The notes: a model not told the origin generated them from the sequence alone. A stretch of 64,000 bases of DNA from Candidatus Obscuribacterales bacterium (GCA_021732085.1 JAKFVQ010000003.1:1-64000), one strand, 5' to 3'; numbered from the stretch's first letter, positions 16,267 through 26,529 are shown. A program made the numbers and translations.

Positions 16267-18204
16267 ATGCTGAATCGTCTGACAATCTCTCAAAAAGGAC
16301 TGCTGCTTCTTGCAGTGCCGATTGCCTTTGAAATAATCCTGGTAGGAACATTGCTCGCCATTCTGTTTCCTATGCAAAATGCCCTGCAGCAATCATCGCA
16401 ATACGTCAGCAAAACAAATGCTTTAAAACAATTGGCTAACGATATGAACATTGTTAATGCTGCACTGCTTAATGGCATGCGCAGCCGAATCTACGGTATC
16501 CATGATTTTGTTGAGCGTCCCGCTGGAATGAGCTTCGATGCATTTGAAAAGCGTGCGGATGTGATGATAAACGATGCTTTCAATGCTGAGCCGCGTGCAT
16601 TCCTTGCCATTCCGCTGAAAAAATATAAGCTATGGACAGATTCAACGCAAGAGCATCTCGCTGATTATGGCAAGGCGACAAGCAGCGCCGCTGCGACGAG
16701 CCAACCGAACAATTATAAGAAGCGCTTTGATGAATTCCAGGCGTTAGTTTTGAAAGCTCAGTATGCCGCTGGCGCAGGACGCTTAGCACAAGCGAGCCAG
16801 GCATCAGCAGAGGCGTATAAAACGCTGGCAAAACTGTACGTTGACGTGAATAGTGAGTTGACCAAACTTTCTGCCCAGGACAAGCAGATACGCGAGGACG
16901 CATTGGGTCAGGATGAGTCTCGATTGCAAGCAGTTTCTCAACAAGTGACGATTGTGCTGGTGGCTGGTGTTCTGATCAATATAATTCTGGCGGTCATGCT
17001 GGCAATTGTATTTAGCAAAGTCGCTTCCGGTCGCCTTTTGTTCTTGATGGACAACACAAAGCGATTGACGGAAGGTACCGAACTCAACCCCACGCTGGCT
17101 GGCAGTGATGAGCTTGCCTTATTGGATAAGTCATTTCACGATATGGCGGTGCGTCTGGAAACATCTCGTCGCAAAGAACAGGCAATTATCCAGAATGCAT
17201 CCGAGGTCTTATGCTCTCTTGATGCCGATTGGAGTTTCGTGGATGCCAATCCTGCCGCGCAGAGAGTCATCGGTTTTGCGCCTGAGGAGCTTCGTGGTAA
17301 GCGGCTTGAACAGTTTCTTTCGGAGTCTGATTGGAATGCGACAAGGGTATGTCTAGCAGAGGCGAAATTTAACTCTAATCCGATCAACTTTGAGAATGAA
17401 TTGATTGTTAGCAATGGTGCAAGAATACCCATGCTCTGGTCTGTGAAATGGAACCAGGAGCAAGGAAAGGTATTTTGCCTGGCCCGAGATATCACGGAGC
17501 GAAAGCGTTTGGAGAGAATGCGCCAGGAATTCGTTAATATGGTTAGTTCTGACCTGCGAACACCGCTTTCCCACCTGGATTCTTTTCTCGGCAAATTGAC
17601 TGAAGGTGGTTTCGGCGATCTAAACAAGGATGGCAGCGATCAAGCACGGAAGTCCATGAGAAATAACAAGCGCTTACTTGAGCTGGTGAATGATCTATTG
17701 AATCTCGATAAGTTGAGTTCAGGGCAGATGGATCTGAAGATCTCCGAATGCAGTGCAATTGATCTCTCGCAGCGTTCTATTGATGCTGTGGTGGGCTTTG
17801 CTGGTAAGGTCGGAATTAAACTTGTTAATAATGCAGAAGACGTGAATCTCGATTGCGATGGCGATCGAGTTGTGCAAGTACTCGTTAATCTTATCGGTAA
17901 CTCGGTGAAATTTTCTCCCAAGGGTAGCCAGGTCATATGCTGGGCAACCCCTGATTCTGATCACATGATCAAGTTCAGCGTGCAGGACTTTGGAAGAGGC
18001 ATACCCGAGGCAATGTGCAAGTCCGTCTTCGAGAAGTTCAAGCAGGTTTCGAAAGCAGATGCGACAGAGAAGGGCGGAAGCGGATTAGGACTGGCAATTT
18101 GCAAGACCATCGTCGAATGCCATGGCGGCGAGATTGGCGTGGATAGTGAGCTTGGTAAGGGCAGCACATTTTGGTTCCGGATTCCTCAGCGCCAGAAAGC
18201 TTGA
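16267..18204 (+). CDS. Histidine kinase homologue with Ser in place of the H-box His
   Basis: 645 residues: membrane segment 1 (about 10-32), extracytoplasmic part, membrane segment 2 (about 225-248), HAMP, PAS (about 305-418), HisKA and HATPase. The H-box reads MVSSDLRTPL: residue 428, where the phosphoacceptor His belongs, is Ser (codon TCT, 17548-17550). The catalytic domain is complete: N-box NLIGNSVKFSP, G1 DFGRGI, G2 GGSGLGLA. It should bind ATP but cannot autophosphorylate at the usual site. The neighbouring kinase has the opposite defect, so a heterodimer in which this protein phosphorylates its neighbour is a natural reading. ATG follows TGAGG by eight bases. No response regulator is adjacent. 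Confidence 0.92.
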   Translation: MLNRLTISQKGLLLLAVPIAFEIILVGTLLAILFPMQNALQQSSQYVSKTNALKQLANDMNIVNAALLNGMRSRIYGIHDFVERPAGMSFDAFEKRADVMINDAFNAEPRAFLAIPLKKYKLWTDSTQEHLADYGKATSSAAATSQPNNYKKRFDEFQALVLKAQYAAGAGRLAQASQASAEAYKTLAKLYVDVNSELTKLSAQDKQIREDALGQDESRLQAVSQQVTIVLVAGVLINIILAVMLAIVFSKVASGRLLFLMDNTKRLTEGTELNPTLAGSDELALLDKSFHDMAVRLETSRRKEQAIIQNASEVLCSLDADWSFVDANPAAQRVIGFAPEELRGKRLEQFLSESDWNATRVCLAEAKFNSNPINFENELIVSNGARIPMLWSVKWNQEQGKVFCLARDITERKRLERMRQEFVNMVSSDLRTPLSHLDSFLGKLTEGGFGDLNKDGSDQARKSMRNNKRLLELVNDLLNLDKLSSGQMDLKISECSAIDLSQRSIDAVVGFAGKVGIKLVNNAEDVNLDCDGDRVVQVLVNLIGNSVKFSPKGSQVICWATPDSDHMIKFSVQDFGRGIPEAMCKSVFEKFKQVSKADATEKGGSGLGLAICKTIVECHGGEIGVDSELGKGSTFWFRIPQRQKA

Positions 18205-18353
18205 TGAAAGCTTGACTGCAGATAGTTTCCGTAATTTCAAAAAATGAAATAAGGAATGTATCGCTCCTAATTTTCCCTGCCTAAATCGTGGCGGATTAGT
18301 AAGTGTCATGCTACGTTTAAATTTCGTGTCCTTTCACCACGGGAAATTAATTC

Positions 18354-19823
18354 ATGCAACGCTCCACTGAGCGACGGATTGTCGCTGCGTCTTCTTTGCT
18401 TTTGTCATTTTCTTTTCTAATTTCTTGCCCGAGTTCATTTGCATCAGACGGTGGTGCACTTGCACCAGTATTCGGAATTCTAAAAGGACCAGCCAAGCTT
18501 GTCGGTGGTGTGCTTGAAGGCGCTGGTGGAGTAGTTGAAGGTCCCGCCAAAGTTGTTGGCGGCGTCCTTGATGTCGGCGGTGGTGTTGCCGAAGCCGTGC
18601 TCGGTGGAAACAAATCCGGCAAAACAAACAAAGTCCCCAAGACTGCTAAGTCAAAGTTTCAAGATGATGATGCCGACGGTGTTGAAACTGCAAGCATGAT
18701 GAAGAGTGGTGCAGGGCAAGTCTCTACTGCGCAGCTGGCTCCAGCAATTGCTGCGCAGGATGCACCGGCACAAGTATCACCGCGCAAACATAGATCAGTT
18801 GGACGTGACTTTCCAATCTTGCAAGGTGAAGTCTCAACTTATCAGCCTCACACGGTGGTGAGCCAGTCAATTAATACTTTGGTTGATGCTGCGCTGGCTA
18901 AAGATGGGCGCACTGTGCCACTGAACAAAGCTGTTGATAAATACAGCAAGCTTCACTCAAAGATTATTGCTTCGGTCGGCAACCAAATAAATTTTGCCGT
19001 TCCCAATCGTGGTTTTGAACCATCAATTGAAGCCGGCAATGTTGTAACCAATGAAGCCACCAAAGTGAAGAGTTTAGCTGCGGCAGAATTGGCTCGTCAA
19101 AAGCAGGTCGACGAAACCCACGTTAAAGTCGTTGCTAGCATCATGCAGATGGCTATGGGAATGGGAATGGCCGATCGTGTGAAAGGACAGCAGAAGGTTA
19201 ACGATGAGTATATTCGACTGCGCGAGCTGGTCGGTGAAGAGCAAGCTAACAGCACGATGAATTCAATGTTGCAGTGGAGCACACATCCGCAGATCAAAGA
19301 ACAGGAAAGCGCATTTAACAAGGACGTGTGGGATGTAAATGAGCAGCGCGACAAGAAGCTGACCATTATGACCACCGCGTTGAATAGCGATCCTGTTGTT
19401 GCTGATGTTCTGAGCCGCATCCATAAATACAATCACAAGAGCAAATTCGCTCGGGTTTCGAGCCGAGTCGTGCAAACAACGCTCGCTACTATTGCGCTTG
19501 GTCCTGACTTTGTCGGAGCTGGCGGAAAGATTGCGCTTTCGGTATTCGTTGGCGCAACAGGCGGGCCTGAGCAAGACAAGATCATGAAAGAGTTGTATTT
19601 AGGAGAAAGACTCGACAGCCGGTCAAATGTGCTTAACTCAGAAATTCAACTGGCGATGGAAAATTATCAAATAGGCAAACTGACTCGCAATGCGGTTTTG
19701 ATGGCCGCAGCCGAAGCTGTTGTTCAACAAATGGCAGGTCCTGAAGTAGTGCCTGATATTTTTGGACGCACTCCCGAGACAAGCTTGAACGCACTGCCGA
19801 TCAATAACTCGTTCGCCAAGTAA
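18354..19823 (+). CDS. Exported protein of unknown function
   Basis: Not recognised. 489 residues beginning with a signal peptide (arginine-containing start, Leu/Ser core, cleavage likely after Ser-Phe-Ala near residue 32). Residues 36-88 are a Gly/Val-rich block of short repeats (GGVLEGAGG, GPAKVVGGVLD), followed by a Thr/Ser/Ala linker and, from about 160, a mainly helical domain with Met-rich stretches. No Cys pair, no lipobox and no membrane segment after the signal is seen. GGGAA lies about seven bases before the ATG. It follows the Ser-box kinase by 149 bases and could be its extracytoplasmic ligand or output, but this is only position-based. Confidence 0.7.
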   Translation: MQRSTERRIVAASSLLLSFSFLISCPSSFASDGGALAPVFGILKGPAKLVGGVLEGAGGVVEGPAKVVGGVLDVGGGVAEAVLGGNKSGKTNKVPKTAKSKFQDDDADGVETASMMKSGAGQVSTAQLAPAIAAQDAPAQVSPRKHRSVGRDFPILQGEVSTYQPHTVVSQSINTLVDAALAKDGRTVPLNKAVDKYSKLHSKIIASVGNQINFAVPNRGFEPSIEAGNVVTNEATKVKSLAAAELARQKQVDETHVKVVASIMQMAMGMGMADRVKGQQKVNDEYIRLRELVGEEQANSTMNSMLQWSTHPQIKEQESAFNKDVWDVNEQRDKKLTIMTTALNSDPVVADVLSRIHKYNHKSKFARVSSRVVQTTLATIALGPDFVGAGGKIALSVFVGATGGPEQDKIMKELYLGERLDSRSNVLNSEIQLAMENYQIGKLTRNAVLMAAAEAVVQQMAGPEVVPDIFGRTPETSLNALPINNSFAK

Positions 19824-19829
19824 ACTTAG

Positions 19830-19853
19830 TGGGAGCGCAAGCATCCGGCCTAC
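19830..19853 (+). repeat. REP-like repeat, copy 2
   Basis: TGGGAGCGCAAGCATCCGGC lies just after the stop of the exported-protein gene, between two convergent genes, where such elements often sit. A diverged right arm may continue to about 19900. Confidence 0.5.
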
Positions 19854-19901
19854 TAATGCGGCTGTTGAGCTCGAGCACAAGCAGACTGCCTATCTGATTC
19901 C

Positions 19902-21437
19902 CTACCGGCACAACGCCTTCAGCGAATCGGAGATCGCCGTGGATTCTTGCGTGTGTCCGCGCTCGAAGCTGCGCATGTAGATGATGTTCTTATCGAACTT
20001 CCACCTGTCCAGTAAGTATATCTCCATGCTGCCGCACTTCGGACAAATGTCCTGCGATAAGAACGGATATAAGGAAATCCAGTTGTTATTTCCTGCATTG
20101 AGGATCAGCTGACCCTTCGGAAAGCCGCGATTCAACCGAAGTTCATCTTGCCGCAATGCAGGATGGTCACCTGTCACTTTCAAGCAGATCATTTTGATCG
20201 TACCTGTAGGTAACACGTCGATTGCGCGCACGACTCTTATTGGATAGTCGCACAGGAATGCTGTGTGTTCGATAGCCGTTTTCAACAACTCTGCCAGTCT
20301 GACAGTTTCTTTCTCGATTTGAGATTCAGCTGTCGGACCACGGTGGTGCGCGAAGTCGTTGCGCGCCCTCACTAGCTGTTCGATAGCTTTGCCAAAGCCG
20401 CGCTCTACCAATTCGACCTTTAATTCAAGAATGGATTTTGCTAGCGGAATGTCTTTCGTCGATGTGTCTTTCCAAATTGCAGAACACTTACGAATCAATT
20501 CCCGCCAGTGTCCAACGGACACTCCTGTCATGATTGAATTCTTCAGAGCTAATACAATTGAAGGATCATTTGGGGCTGTGATGGAGAGCGATAAACCCGC
20601 GATTAAGGCTAGCAGATTCTCCACTAGACGCAGCTGCTCTTTGTACTTCTCTGATGCGTCGGTGATGCACTCAAGTGTGCGGTAAGGATTTGCAATCGGA
20701 TAGGGATATTCCGTCGCCAAACGCTGTTGAAAATCAGGAACAGGAGCCTGGATAAGTTCCGCGCCTGAATGCTTAATTATTCTTCTTGCTTTGGGCTGCG
20801 TTTCGCTAGTTGCGCCGGCTGCTGGAGCCGAAGCCGAAGCCGCAGGAGCATTCAATCCTGCCCAGTCATTCGATAGCGAATTCTTGAAATGAGCCAGCGT
20901 TTGGATCGTGTTCAGCTTGCTGATTGCTTCACTCAACTTATCTGCCTCATGCGGATCTGCAAACTCCCAGTAAAGTGAGAGCATCTGATAAACGCGTTTT
21001 ATTGAAGTTGGATTGAATGAGATGCAGCAGTCATACTTAGCATCGGCTGCGCCAGCTTCAGATGTGTGCCCGTAAATAATCACCGACAATTCCTTGCTCA
21101 TTGCCATGAAACAAAATTCGTCGAGCGGACCTTTTCGGTGCTCTGAGAAATTTGAGCAAGCAAGGGCCGATTGATTCAATATGTTCATCATTGAACGCGG
21201 TGGGAGAATCCAAGAAGCATCGTCTGCCGACCAATAAATCAATACGGATTGATTGCGCAGAACATCGTGCTCGCTTATGGTCTTTTCGATCTTGCGCAAT
21301 AAGGGGAGAAGTTCAGCACGTTTCACCGCGACGTTTGCGGTGCCTGGCGGCAAATCTGATGCTTGTTCCAGGAGCTGCGTGATGTTCTGCGCTCTGTCAT
21401 CATTTACGAAGTTGGAGTTCTGATTCCAGGTCTGCAT
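19902..21437 (-). CDS. HEPN-motif and zinc-knuckle protein, partner of helicase-nuclease
   Basis: 511 residues from the ATG at 21437, chosen over a TTG at 21458 because AAAGGAG precedes it by nine bases. The N-terminal 200 residues are a mixed fold with no recognised motif, followed by an Ala/Pro-rich linker (about 195-225). A helical region then carries RNDFAHHRG: Arg359-x4-His364 with a polar residue after Arg fits the HEPN RNase motif (Rx4-6H). Near the C terminus there is a CPKCG zinc knuckle. The ATG follows the stop of the helicase gene by a single base, so the two are translationally coupled. HEPN proteins often act as toxins or RNases in defence. The fold is inferred from the motif only; a DUF4145-like non-catalytic domain is an alternative. 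Confidence 0.65.
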   Translation of the reverse strand: MQTWNQNSNFVNDDRAQNITQLLEQASDLPPGTANVAVKRAELLPLLRKIEKTISEHDVLRNQSVLIYWSADDASWILPPRSMMNILNQSALACSNFSEHRKGPLDEFCFMAMSKELSVIIYGHTSEAGAADAKYDCCISFNPTSIKRVYQMLSLYWEFADPHEADKLSEAISKLNTIQTLAHFKNSLSNDWAGLNAPAASASAPAAGATSETQPKARRIIKHSGAELIQAPVPDFQQRLATEYPYPIANPYRTLECITDASEKYKEQLRLVENLLALIAGLSLSITAPNDPSIVLALKNSIMTGVSVGHWRELIRKCSAIWKDTSTKDIPLAKSILELKVELVERGFGKAIEQLVRARNDFAHHRGPTAESQIEKETVRLAELLKTAIEHTAFLCDYPIRVVRAIDVLPTGTIKMICLKVTGDHPALRQDELRLNRGFPKGQLILNAGNNNWISLYPFLSQDICPKCGSMEIYLLDRWKFDKNIIYMRSFERGHTQESTAISDSLKALCR

Positions 21438-21438
21438 T

Positions 21439-24400
21439 CTAAGATTCTCCTTTAGCAAATGCCTGACTTATGGCTTCGCGTAAAAGTTGCTTTTCACGCT
21501 CGTTCTTTTGATACCACTCGCGCGAGCTGATTCTATGTATTCTCGGGATCGATCTGCTAAGTACGGTTTGTCGCCACAGTTCTCGATGCTTCGCGCTGGC
21601 AAGCAACCTGTGCTGCGGACCGTCGCATTCTATGCCGATTCCGAAAAGTCCGGTCTTGGGGTTCTCGACCGCTATGTCGATGTCGAATGCATCATTCGCT
21701 TCTTTTTCGCGCATCACTAATTCGTATCCGAGCCCGGAAATGTAGGATGCCACGTCAGCGATAAAGGGATCTTCAACTTTAGCTTCCAAACGTGCTCGAG
21801 CGTCGTCGCTGGCTGCTAATCGGCCGAGGCTTCTTTCTGCCTCAACTAAGGAGCCGTTGCTGACCTTCTGTGCATAATCCATGTAGGCTTGTACATAATC
21901 TCGCGGAATGTTTGGGTTGCCATTGTGTCTGAGATATTCGGAGATCTTTTCGGTCGGCAGTGAAGTGACCAGAATTACTTTTCGCTTCGCTCTTGTGATG
22001 GCAACATTGAGGCGTCGTTCTCCTCCATCTTGGCCTAGTTTTCCGAAGTTGCGACGGAAACTTCCTGTCGGGTCATAGCCAAATGTAGTGGAGAAGATGA
22101 TGATGTCGCGCTCGTCGCCTTGAACATTCTCAAGGTTCTTTACGAAGAAACCGAGGTCTTCTCCATCCTCTGTTCGTTTGGACTCTTCTTCGAACACGCG
22201 CTTGAAATAATCATCTCTTGCAGCCAGATCCTCAAGTACTTCTTCGATTAGCGCTGCTTGTTTTAGATTGAACGTTACTACGCCAACCGTCGGTCGCTTG
22301 CCTGGTGACATTAGCCAGAGACCTTTAAGCACCTCAGCTACTTTCAATGCTTCGCCACGGTTTACTTGCTTGTCGTAAACCGAATTGACGTTGATCACTT
22401 CGATAGGGCGAACCGTCTTCACGACATTGGCGGGATGCTTACTCGGGATGCTCAATGTGCCCGAATAAAATGCCGAGTTTGAAAATGCGATAAGCTCGCG
22501 GAACTCAGAGCGGTAGTGAATCTGCAAGGAGCGTGATGGCAGTACAGAGCTTGCCAAATTTAACAGGTCCGGGCAATCTTTGATTTCGCGACGGTTGAGT
22601 GATTCCTCTATGCGGTCGCGCTCGGCTTGCGGAAGCGTGTCATCGATCTCTTCCTCATCATTGTAAGCATCGTCGTTTTCAGCGCGTGAAGCGAAGAAAT
22701 TCGGTGGAGGCATCTGCTTTTCGTCACCGCTAACGATTGCACGTTTTGCGCGGAACAATGTCGGCAAAGCGTATTCAACTAATAGCTGCGAAGCTTCGTC
22801 GAAAATTACTGCGTCGAATAAACCAGCTGTTAGTGGAAGTAAGCGACTTGCTGTTTCCGGATTCATCAACCAGATTGGGCGTAAGCTCATCAAGCCGAGC
22901 TTGGTGCCAGTGGCAACCAGCTCTCGTAAGCGCCGCGCCCTAGCACCGCTAAGTCTGGTAATATCTTCCCATTTCTTGGGAGCGGCAACGGAAGCTTCGG
23001 GGCTGGGCTCAGCTAATATGCGTCGGTTTAGGTTTCGAAGTTGCTCCTCGGCCTCAGCAAGAGATTTCACCTTATAGTTGATCTCTTCCTTTGAGATTGT
23101 GAGCACTGGTTCGTTGGTTTCGAGCGTGCTCTTCCATGCAAGGCAAGCTTCTCTGCGAATAACTCTGCGTACTCTCTTTAATAGATCGATTCCGCCAGCT
23201 TTCGGCTCGAACTGCATGGTTGGATTCTGTGATGCTTCACCGCCGAGAGTTCCCCAAACTGATGCATCGAGCGCAACTTTAAGCGCATCGCCTCGGGCAA
23301 AACCCTGGGCTGAGGTCAGCTGCGCTTCATGCTCGCGAAGCGCAGCAAAAACTTCAAGCGCATCGCGGCTCAAAGACTGCGCACGCAGTCTGAATTCTTG
23401 GAATGGAATTATGGTTCCAAGGAAACGATGCATGTGACGCGATGCTTCGATGTTACCTTTGCCGGACGAAATCACTTTCTTCTGGGCTTGCAGCCACTCA
23501 TCATCAAACCACTGTCCAAGGCGATTTAGGCAATTTAGACTTTCGGTTTTAACAGCGTGACGTTTTATCACACCTTTCAAAACTGTGCTGAATTCATCAA
23601 AAGCGGTTGATTCGGATCGCTTCGCAAATTCACGTGCCTGGTATGGCAGCGGACACGAACGAAGTTTTTGCGAAAGGTCTGCTACAGGAGCTAGCTGATT
23701 GAGAAGTATCGAGATTGCATTCTGAAGATGATAAAGATCAAGTGGTTGAGCGGATGTTTCCAGTCCAAGTGTGTTGTTGATCTTCTCAACTAGTTGTCTA
23801 TGCGGGCGAAGCTCACGTTCCAATATAGCGGCGCGCAAAAATTCGTGCATCGTTTTCTCATTGTTCCGTAATTTATAGGAACGCAAAATGTTGCCGAGAC
23901 GATACCGATTCAAGGCGCGCAACGGATTAATTTGATTAAGAAGCCCACCTTCTGAAAGTGCCGAACTTGTGATCCATATATATTTTCTGATCACAGCATT
24001 CGGCAAAGTTGCCAGAGTGTCGAACAGCTGATGTGAATGATCGAACTTGTTGAGTTTGCTCAAAGCCTCTGAAGCTTGGGTCAAAGAGTTGATCGCTTCG
24101 CCGCCCACGGAGCTCTTCGTTTCCGCATCGGGGAAGAAGTGTCCAGCCCAGCGAGATAAATTCAAGCGTACTTCCTTTGGAATTTCGCGAATGTATTCTT
24201 CATTCTCTTTGAGCCAAGCTACATAAACAGACACATCATCCACATCGGCAGAGCGTGGGAATTCCGCCAGCGTCTTGAATCGCTGCTCCTCAGCTTTCAT
24301 GAAGCGCGTGAATTCAGTAGTGATCATCTGCGCGTCGGCATGATCGGGGGCGAAAACCTTGAGATCCTGCAACGGCGAAATTTCGTATTTCGATTCCAAC

Positions 24401-26463
24401 CAAAGATGTGCGATCGAAACGCATTCTTCAACAAGTGCTAATGAGCTTGCGTGATCATATTCTCTAAGATTGGCTCTTAGGCTCGGAATCTTGATTACGA
24501 ATGATTCGGCTGATTCGATCTCTATGAGTTCGGAAAGTATGCTGCGATAGCTGAGCCCGATCGTTTCATCAACATGATGCAGTGTATTGTGATACTTGTT
24601 CAACTCCATTTCTAAAGTTTGAATACGCGAGATTAAATTCGCACGTTCCTTTCGCAGCAACGTAACAGGAGCGCTTTGTCCTGCATTTCTCTCGTCTAGT
24701 TGTTCTCGTAGTGCCCTTACTACGGATTGCCGATCTTTTGTAATGTCGGTTATGAAAAATAGCCTGCGACCAAGACCTTCTGCTTTCAAACGTCGCTCGA
24801 CCACACTGAGAGCGGCTTGCTTTTGGCAGACCACCAGTACTGTTTCATTGCGTGCAACACAATCAGCGATGATATTGACGATTGTCTGGCTCTTACCAGT
24901 TCCGGGTGGACCTTCTATATGAAGCCCCTTTGATTTGCGTGACTGTTGGACCGCTGCTTCCTGGCTTGGATCTGCTGTAATCACACCGAAATCGTCCATA
25001 TCAAAAGCTGCGCCAACGGCTAATTCTTCGGCTGCTACTTCGTTGTCTTCGCCATCAGCATCATTTTGGTCTGCGACGCGCAAGGCAATTTCAAGTGCTG
25101 TACCTGCCATTGGCAAACCGGAGATATTGCGCAAGTCATCTGCAACTGCTTTGCCTGAGAAGTCACAATGGAAGAGTGCTGCTGAGTATGACAAGACTGG
25201 TTTTTCAAGTTCGGATACATATTCTTTTCCTGGTACTTGAACAAGCTCTTCGTCATAGCATTTGCAAAATTTGTTGAATGTATCGACTATTTCGATGGCA
25301 GAAACTTCTTCCTTACTTGTGATTTGAGTGAGCGCTTCATTCCATTTTTCCTCATCAGCTGGGCTCAGTCCGAGGATTCCTGGCAATGCCGGATTCAAAC
25401 GAACTTCATCACTGTCGCAGCTTGCCAGTGTTACTTTAGCTTTGCTTCCGAGCGGTGCTTCCACTCTGGCTGGAAAAAGTAGTACCGGCGCCACACGCAG
25501 TTTCGTTTTTGTATCGTCGTTACCGCGAGTCCTCATTACGATAAATGGGAAGCCCAGAAACAAACCATGCTTGCCTGTATCTCTTTTGAATGTTGTGCTC
25601 TTTTGAACGAGATTTCGAATTCGTCGCTCAAGCATTGGGACGGTGCTAAGTAAGACTGGATCGACTTCGAAGTCGGAGCTGCTAGGCGCCAACAAATGTT
25701 CGAGAATTTCTTGCGCATGATGTTTTGCGCTGGAGAGTTCCGTGAGATCAAGGGTGCCTGAATTGCGTGATATGCGAAGACAAACCAGCGGACCCTGGTT
25801 TATAGTGGCCATGATGCTGCGTTCGCCGAACTTTAGAATTTCGGTTACGTACTGCTGTTTTGGTAGCCTTACCCAGAGTTCTTTGGGCACCGATAGCAAT
25901 ACCAGGCATCGCTCCAGTGGCATTACCCGTTCTAAACGATAAGTGTCGGCAAGATTGTCGATCGCTTCAATTCCGCACCTTGCAAAACCCTCGATTCGGC
26001 TGTCTATTTCGTCATAAATTTGGGTGCGTGATAAGGAAAGAAACGGATTTACAGCCTCCGGATCGAACTTGACCAGTCTGCCCTGCGCGGACTTCTTTCC
26101 CCTTTTGCCGAAACAAATGGTGCCGAACTGTGCCGCTTTCTTCAAAAGCTGCTCAGCTGGTAGAAAATTCTCCGGACCAGCCGCAAGCAAAATTATCAGA
26201 TCTTCGTCGGTTAGATTCGGGCAATCGAGAAGGGACTGCACGATGTCGTTTTCGGAAGCTGGATATTGAGCGCGCTTTTGCACCCACTCTGCGTCGAGTT
26301 CTTCTCGCGTCTTGGAGAAAAGTATTTTTGAAAGGAGGCTTTCATCAATTGCAAGTTTGGCATCACGAATCCTCTTTTGTACGGATTCCGTGCGTTCGCT
26401 CAATCCGAGAAACGCTTCTTGTGTGTTACCAGCGCTAAGGTTGGATTCACCAATTTCAGCCAT
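21439..26463 (-). CDS. SF1 helicase with C-terminal Vsr/PD-(D/E)xK-like nuclease domain
   Basis: 1674 residues. Helicase core of the DUF4011/COG1112 type split by a long helical insert: Walker A GPPGTGKSQT at 518-527 (Lys524), Walker B FDEAS with Asp1222-Glu1223, motif III GDEKQMPPP shortly after, and motif VI NVAITRAKRK near 1485. The C-terminal 110 residues resemble the MTES_1575/Vsr-like nuclease: Asp1594 and Asp1596 in AFDIDIAV, Glu1612 in IGIECDGPQH, then a conserved helix with Trp and Arg. Such proteins occur in anti-phage and anti-plasmid systems and probably remodel and cut nucleic acid. The HEPN-like gene follows after one base. Long and intact, no frameshift. Confidence 0.9.
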   Translation of the reverse strand: MAEIGESNLSAGNTQEAFLGLSERTESVQKRIRDAKLAIDESLLSKILFSKTREELDAEWVQKRAQYPASENDIVQSLLDCPNLTDEDLIILLAAGPENFLPAEQLLKKAAQFGTICFGKRGKKSAQGRLVKFDPEAVNPFLSLSRTQIYDEIDSRIEGFARCGIEAIDNLADTYRLERVMPLERCLVLLSVPKELWVRLPKQQYVTEILKFGERSIMATINQGPLVCLRISRNSGTLDLTELSSAKHHAQEILEHLLAPSSSDFEVDPVLLSTVPMLERRIRNLVQKSTTFKRDTGKHGLFLGFPFIVMRTRGNDDTKTKLRVAPVLLFPARVEAPLGSKAKVTLASCDSDEVRLNPALPGILGLSPADEEKWNEALTQITSKEEVSAIEIVDTFNKFCKCYDEELVQVPGKEYVSELEKPVLSYSAALFHCDFSGKAVADDLRNISGLPMAGTALEIALRVADQNDADGEDNEVAAEELAVGAAFDMDDFGVITADPSQEAAVQQSRKSKGLHIEGPPGTGKSQTIVNIIADCVARNETVLVVCQKQAALSVVERRLKAEGLGRRLFFITDITKDRQSVVRALREQLDERNAGQSAPVTLLRKERANLISRIQTLEMELNKYHNTLHHVDETIGLSYRSILSELIEIESAESFVIKIPSLRANLREYDHASSLALVEECVSIAHLWLESKYEISPLQDLKVFAPDHADAQMITTEFTRFMKAEEQRFKTLAEFPRSADVDDVSVYVAWLKENEEYIREIPKEVRLNLSRWAGHFFPDAETKSSVGGEAINSLTQASEALSKLNKFDHSHQLFDTLATLPNAVIRKYIWITSSALSEGGLLNQINPLRALNRYRLGNILRSYKLRNNEKTMHEFLRAAILERELRPHRQLVEKINNTLGLETSAQPLDLYHLQNAISILLNQLAPVADLSQKLRSCPLPYQAREFAKRSESTAFDEFSTVLKGVIKRHAVKTESLNCLNRLGQWFDDEWLQAQKKVISSGKGNIEASRHMHRFLGTIIPFQEFRLRAQSLSRDALEVFAALREHEAQLTSAQGFARGDALKVALDASVWGTLGGEASQNPTMQFEPKAGGIDLLKRVRRVIRREACLAWKSTLETNEPVLTISKEEINYKVKSLAEAEEQLRNLNRRILAEPSPEASVAAPKKWEDITRLSGARARRLRELVATGTKLGLMSLRPIWLMNPETASRLLPLTAGLFDAVIFDEASQLLVEYALPTLFRAKRAIVSGDEKQMPPPNFFASRAENDDAYNDEEEIDDTLPQAERDRIEESLNRREIKDCPDLLNLASSVLPSRSLQIHYRSEFRELIAFSNSAFYSGTLSIPSKHPANVVKTVRPIEVINVNSVYDKQVNRGEALKVAEVLKGLWLMSPGKRPTVGVVTFNLKQAALIEEVLEDLAARDDYFKRVFEEESKRTEDGEDLGFFVKNLENVQGDERDIIIFSTTFGYDPTGSFRRNFGKLGQDGGERRLNVAITRAKRKVILVTSLPTEKISEYLRHNGNPNIPRDYVQAYMDYAQKVSNGSLVEAERSLGRLAASDDARARLEAKVEDPFIADVASYISGLGYELVMREKEANDAFDIDIAVENPKTGLFGIGIECDGPQHRLLASAKHRELWRQTVLSRSIPRIHRISSREWYQKNEREKQLLREAISQAFAKGES

Positions 26464-26529
26464 TCGAACAAGTTCTCCGATCCTGATTTACCAGACTCAC
26501 TTGACAAGAAATCGCAAGTAATCATGCAC

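Noticed and set aside
22977-22985. GGGAGCG inside the helicase gene as another REP copy
   Set aside because: Only the first seven bases match; the inverted core is missing.
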